In this document: positions 63,548 through 64,000 of the stretch, piece by piece
Numbering within the stretch: the stretch's first letter is position 1
How the letters are laid out: every line of letters starts with the position of its first letter
Assembly (NCBI RefSeq): GCF_900094545.1
Contig: NZ_FMAH01000020.1
Span: forward strand, 1-64,000
DNA: 64,000 nt
Direction: 5' to 3'
From: Martinezella miluonensis
GTDB taxonomy: Bacteria > Pseudomonadota > Alphaproteobacteria > Rhizobiales > Rhizobiaceae
Notes under the pieces: model-generated
Databases searched by the model: none
Told to the model about the DNA's origin: nothing
What the model saw: only the letters and a program-made list of their open reading frames with translations
Program-made: the position numbers and the translations under genes

Positions 63548-63820
63548 TGTGGCCCTAACCTCTCACACCGCTCCCCATCGACGCCGCCACGGCGCTGACC
63601 GGATGTATAACCATCGTTCTTGAAATATGCGCAGGCGGGGTTTCCCGAGACCGGTCAGGAAGCAATCATTGCTTCGGCTCCAACTTGCAGTAGAGCTCCC
63701 CATGAAATCGTCGGAGATTGTGGGTCTGATTAATTAATTTTCAGATAAGGCCCAGCGCAGCTTGTCGCGCTCAAGAAAACGCTCAAAAACAGCCTGCGCT
63801 CCAAGTGTTTCGCGCGGAAG
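63548..63820. other. Upstream region of the chemoreceptor gene
   Basis: This stretch holds no gene I can support on either strand. It contains a short AT-rich patch around 63725-63745 with overlapping TTAATTAA. The chemoreceptor promoter should lie here, but I cannot assign one. Confidence 0.4.
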
Positions 63821-63843
63821 AAAATCGCCGTCAGGCGACGGTC
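63821..63843 (-). terminator. Weak terminator after the edge small gene
   Basis: TCGCC-TGAC-GGCGA stem followed by TTTTC on the minus strand, about 25 bases after the small gene's stop. Confidence 0.5.
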
Positions 63844-63865
63844 GAAATAGGGCCGAAACGGCTGA

Positions 63866-64000
63866 TCAGTAGCCGCGTACTGCCAGCAGTGCGATGCAAG
63901 CAGCGGTAACGCCTGTTGCGAGCATCAGAAATCTTGCGACCACGAGCTTAGCATTATCCCGGGTCTGAGCGATTGCAATGGCGCGAGCACGACGCTTTGT
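63866..64000 (-). CDS. Partial small membrane protein at the right edge
   Basis: The C-terminal 44 residues of a gene that runs off the window. The visible part is basic first ('TKRRARAIAIAQTRDNAK') and then one hydrophobic helix ('RFLMLATGVTAACIALLAV'), ending 'RGY'. It suggests a short protein with one C-terminal membrane span. No start is visible in this window and the family is unknown. A weak terminator follows. Confidence 0.55.
   Translation of the reverse strand, partial: TKRRARAIAIAQTRDNAKLVVARFLMLATGVTAACIALLAVRGY

Noticed and set aside
62000..63598. 532-codon open frame antisense to the chemoreceptor gene
   Set aside because: The chemoreceptor has both spans, HAMP and the signalling tip; the antisense frame has no supporting features.
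63725..63745. TTAATTAA patch before the chemoreceptor considered as a CtrA site
   Set aside because: The two TTAA units overlap and are not 7 bases apart, so they do not fit TTAA-N7-TTAA.

Overview
The window is a GC-rich, gene-dense stretch of alphaproteobacterial chromosome. Gene content and order point to the Rhizobiaceae, most likely Rhizobium or a close relative. The main signs are rirA beside a dppABCDF operon, a CbrA/PdhS-type cell-cycle kinase beside a phasin gene, potFGHI near a chemoreceptor, a tRNA-His without an encoded G-1, and three copies of a RIME-like rhizobial intergenic repeat. From memory, much of the order matches the Sinorhizobium meliloti chromosome around gshA-guaB and around dpp-rirA-mmsA-cbrA-acsA2-pot-mcpZ. 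I could not check this by search. I see no prophage, transposase, CRISPR array, rRNA operon or plasmid-type gene, so this looks like core chromosome with a few accessory insertions.

Layout. 0-4.5 kb: rsmE, a LysE exporter, gshA and a DUF937 protein. 4.5-13.9 kb: a patchwork of single metabolic genes and regulators, namely an Old-Yellow-Enzyme reductase with a divergent LysR, a PdxI-like reductase, an ABC-F ATPase, two dienelactone-hydrolase relatives, a DUF1127 protein with a divergent LysR, a TetR and a MAPEG protein. 13.9-21.6 kb: a membrane protein, guaB, a metallo-beta-lactamase-fold hydrolase, an MFS exporter, a VOC protein and the coupled ppx-rlmE pair. 21.7-27.5 kb: a TPR protein / ECF sigma / anti-sigma cluster, then a divergent type III polyketide synthase - ICMT-like methyltransferase pair followed by a flavin oxidoreductase and gluconokinase. 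27.6-34.0 kb: dppABCDF and rirA. 34.1-42.0 kb: an M48 protease-YjgN pair, mmsA with a divergent LysR, several very small genes and a TetR-controlled membrane protein. 42.1-51.4 kb: tRNA-His, phasin, the large histidine kinase, GFA and ABM-domain proteins, a LysR, a gene remnant and a DEAD-box helicase. 51.4-64.0 kb: acetoacetyl-CoA synthetase, an AsmA-family protein, potFGHI, a LysR, a large chemoreceptor and a cut-off small membrane protein.

Functional themes are carbon storage and turnover (phasin, acetoacetyl-CoA synthetase, mmsA), nitrogen, peptide and polyamine uptake (dpp, pot), iron sensing (rirA), cell-cycle signalling (the CbrA-like kinase, with a TTAA-N7-TTAA CtrA-type site upstream) and redox or detoxification enzymes with their own regulators.

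The most interesting items for follow-up are the type III PKS/methyltransferase unit next to a sigma/anti-sigma cluster, a 42-bp palindrome with 19-bp perfect arms between a TetR gene and a membrane-protein gene, the CtrA-type box before the kinase, a candidate small RNA or leader before the DEAD-box helicase, a YcxB-like gene remnant, and several short genes below usual gene-calling cut-offs. I found no clear evidence of a wholly new multi-gene system.
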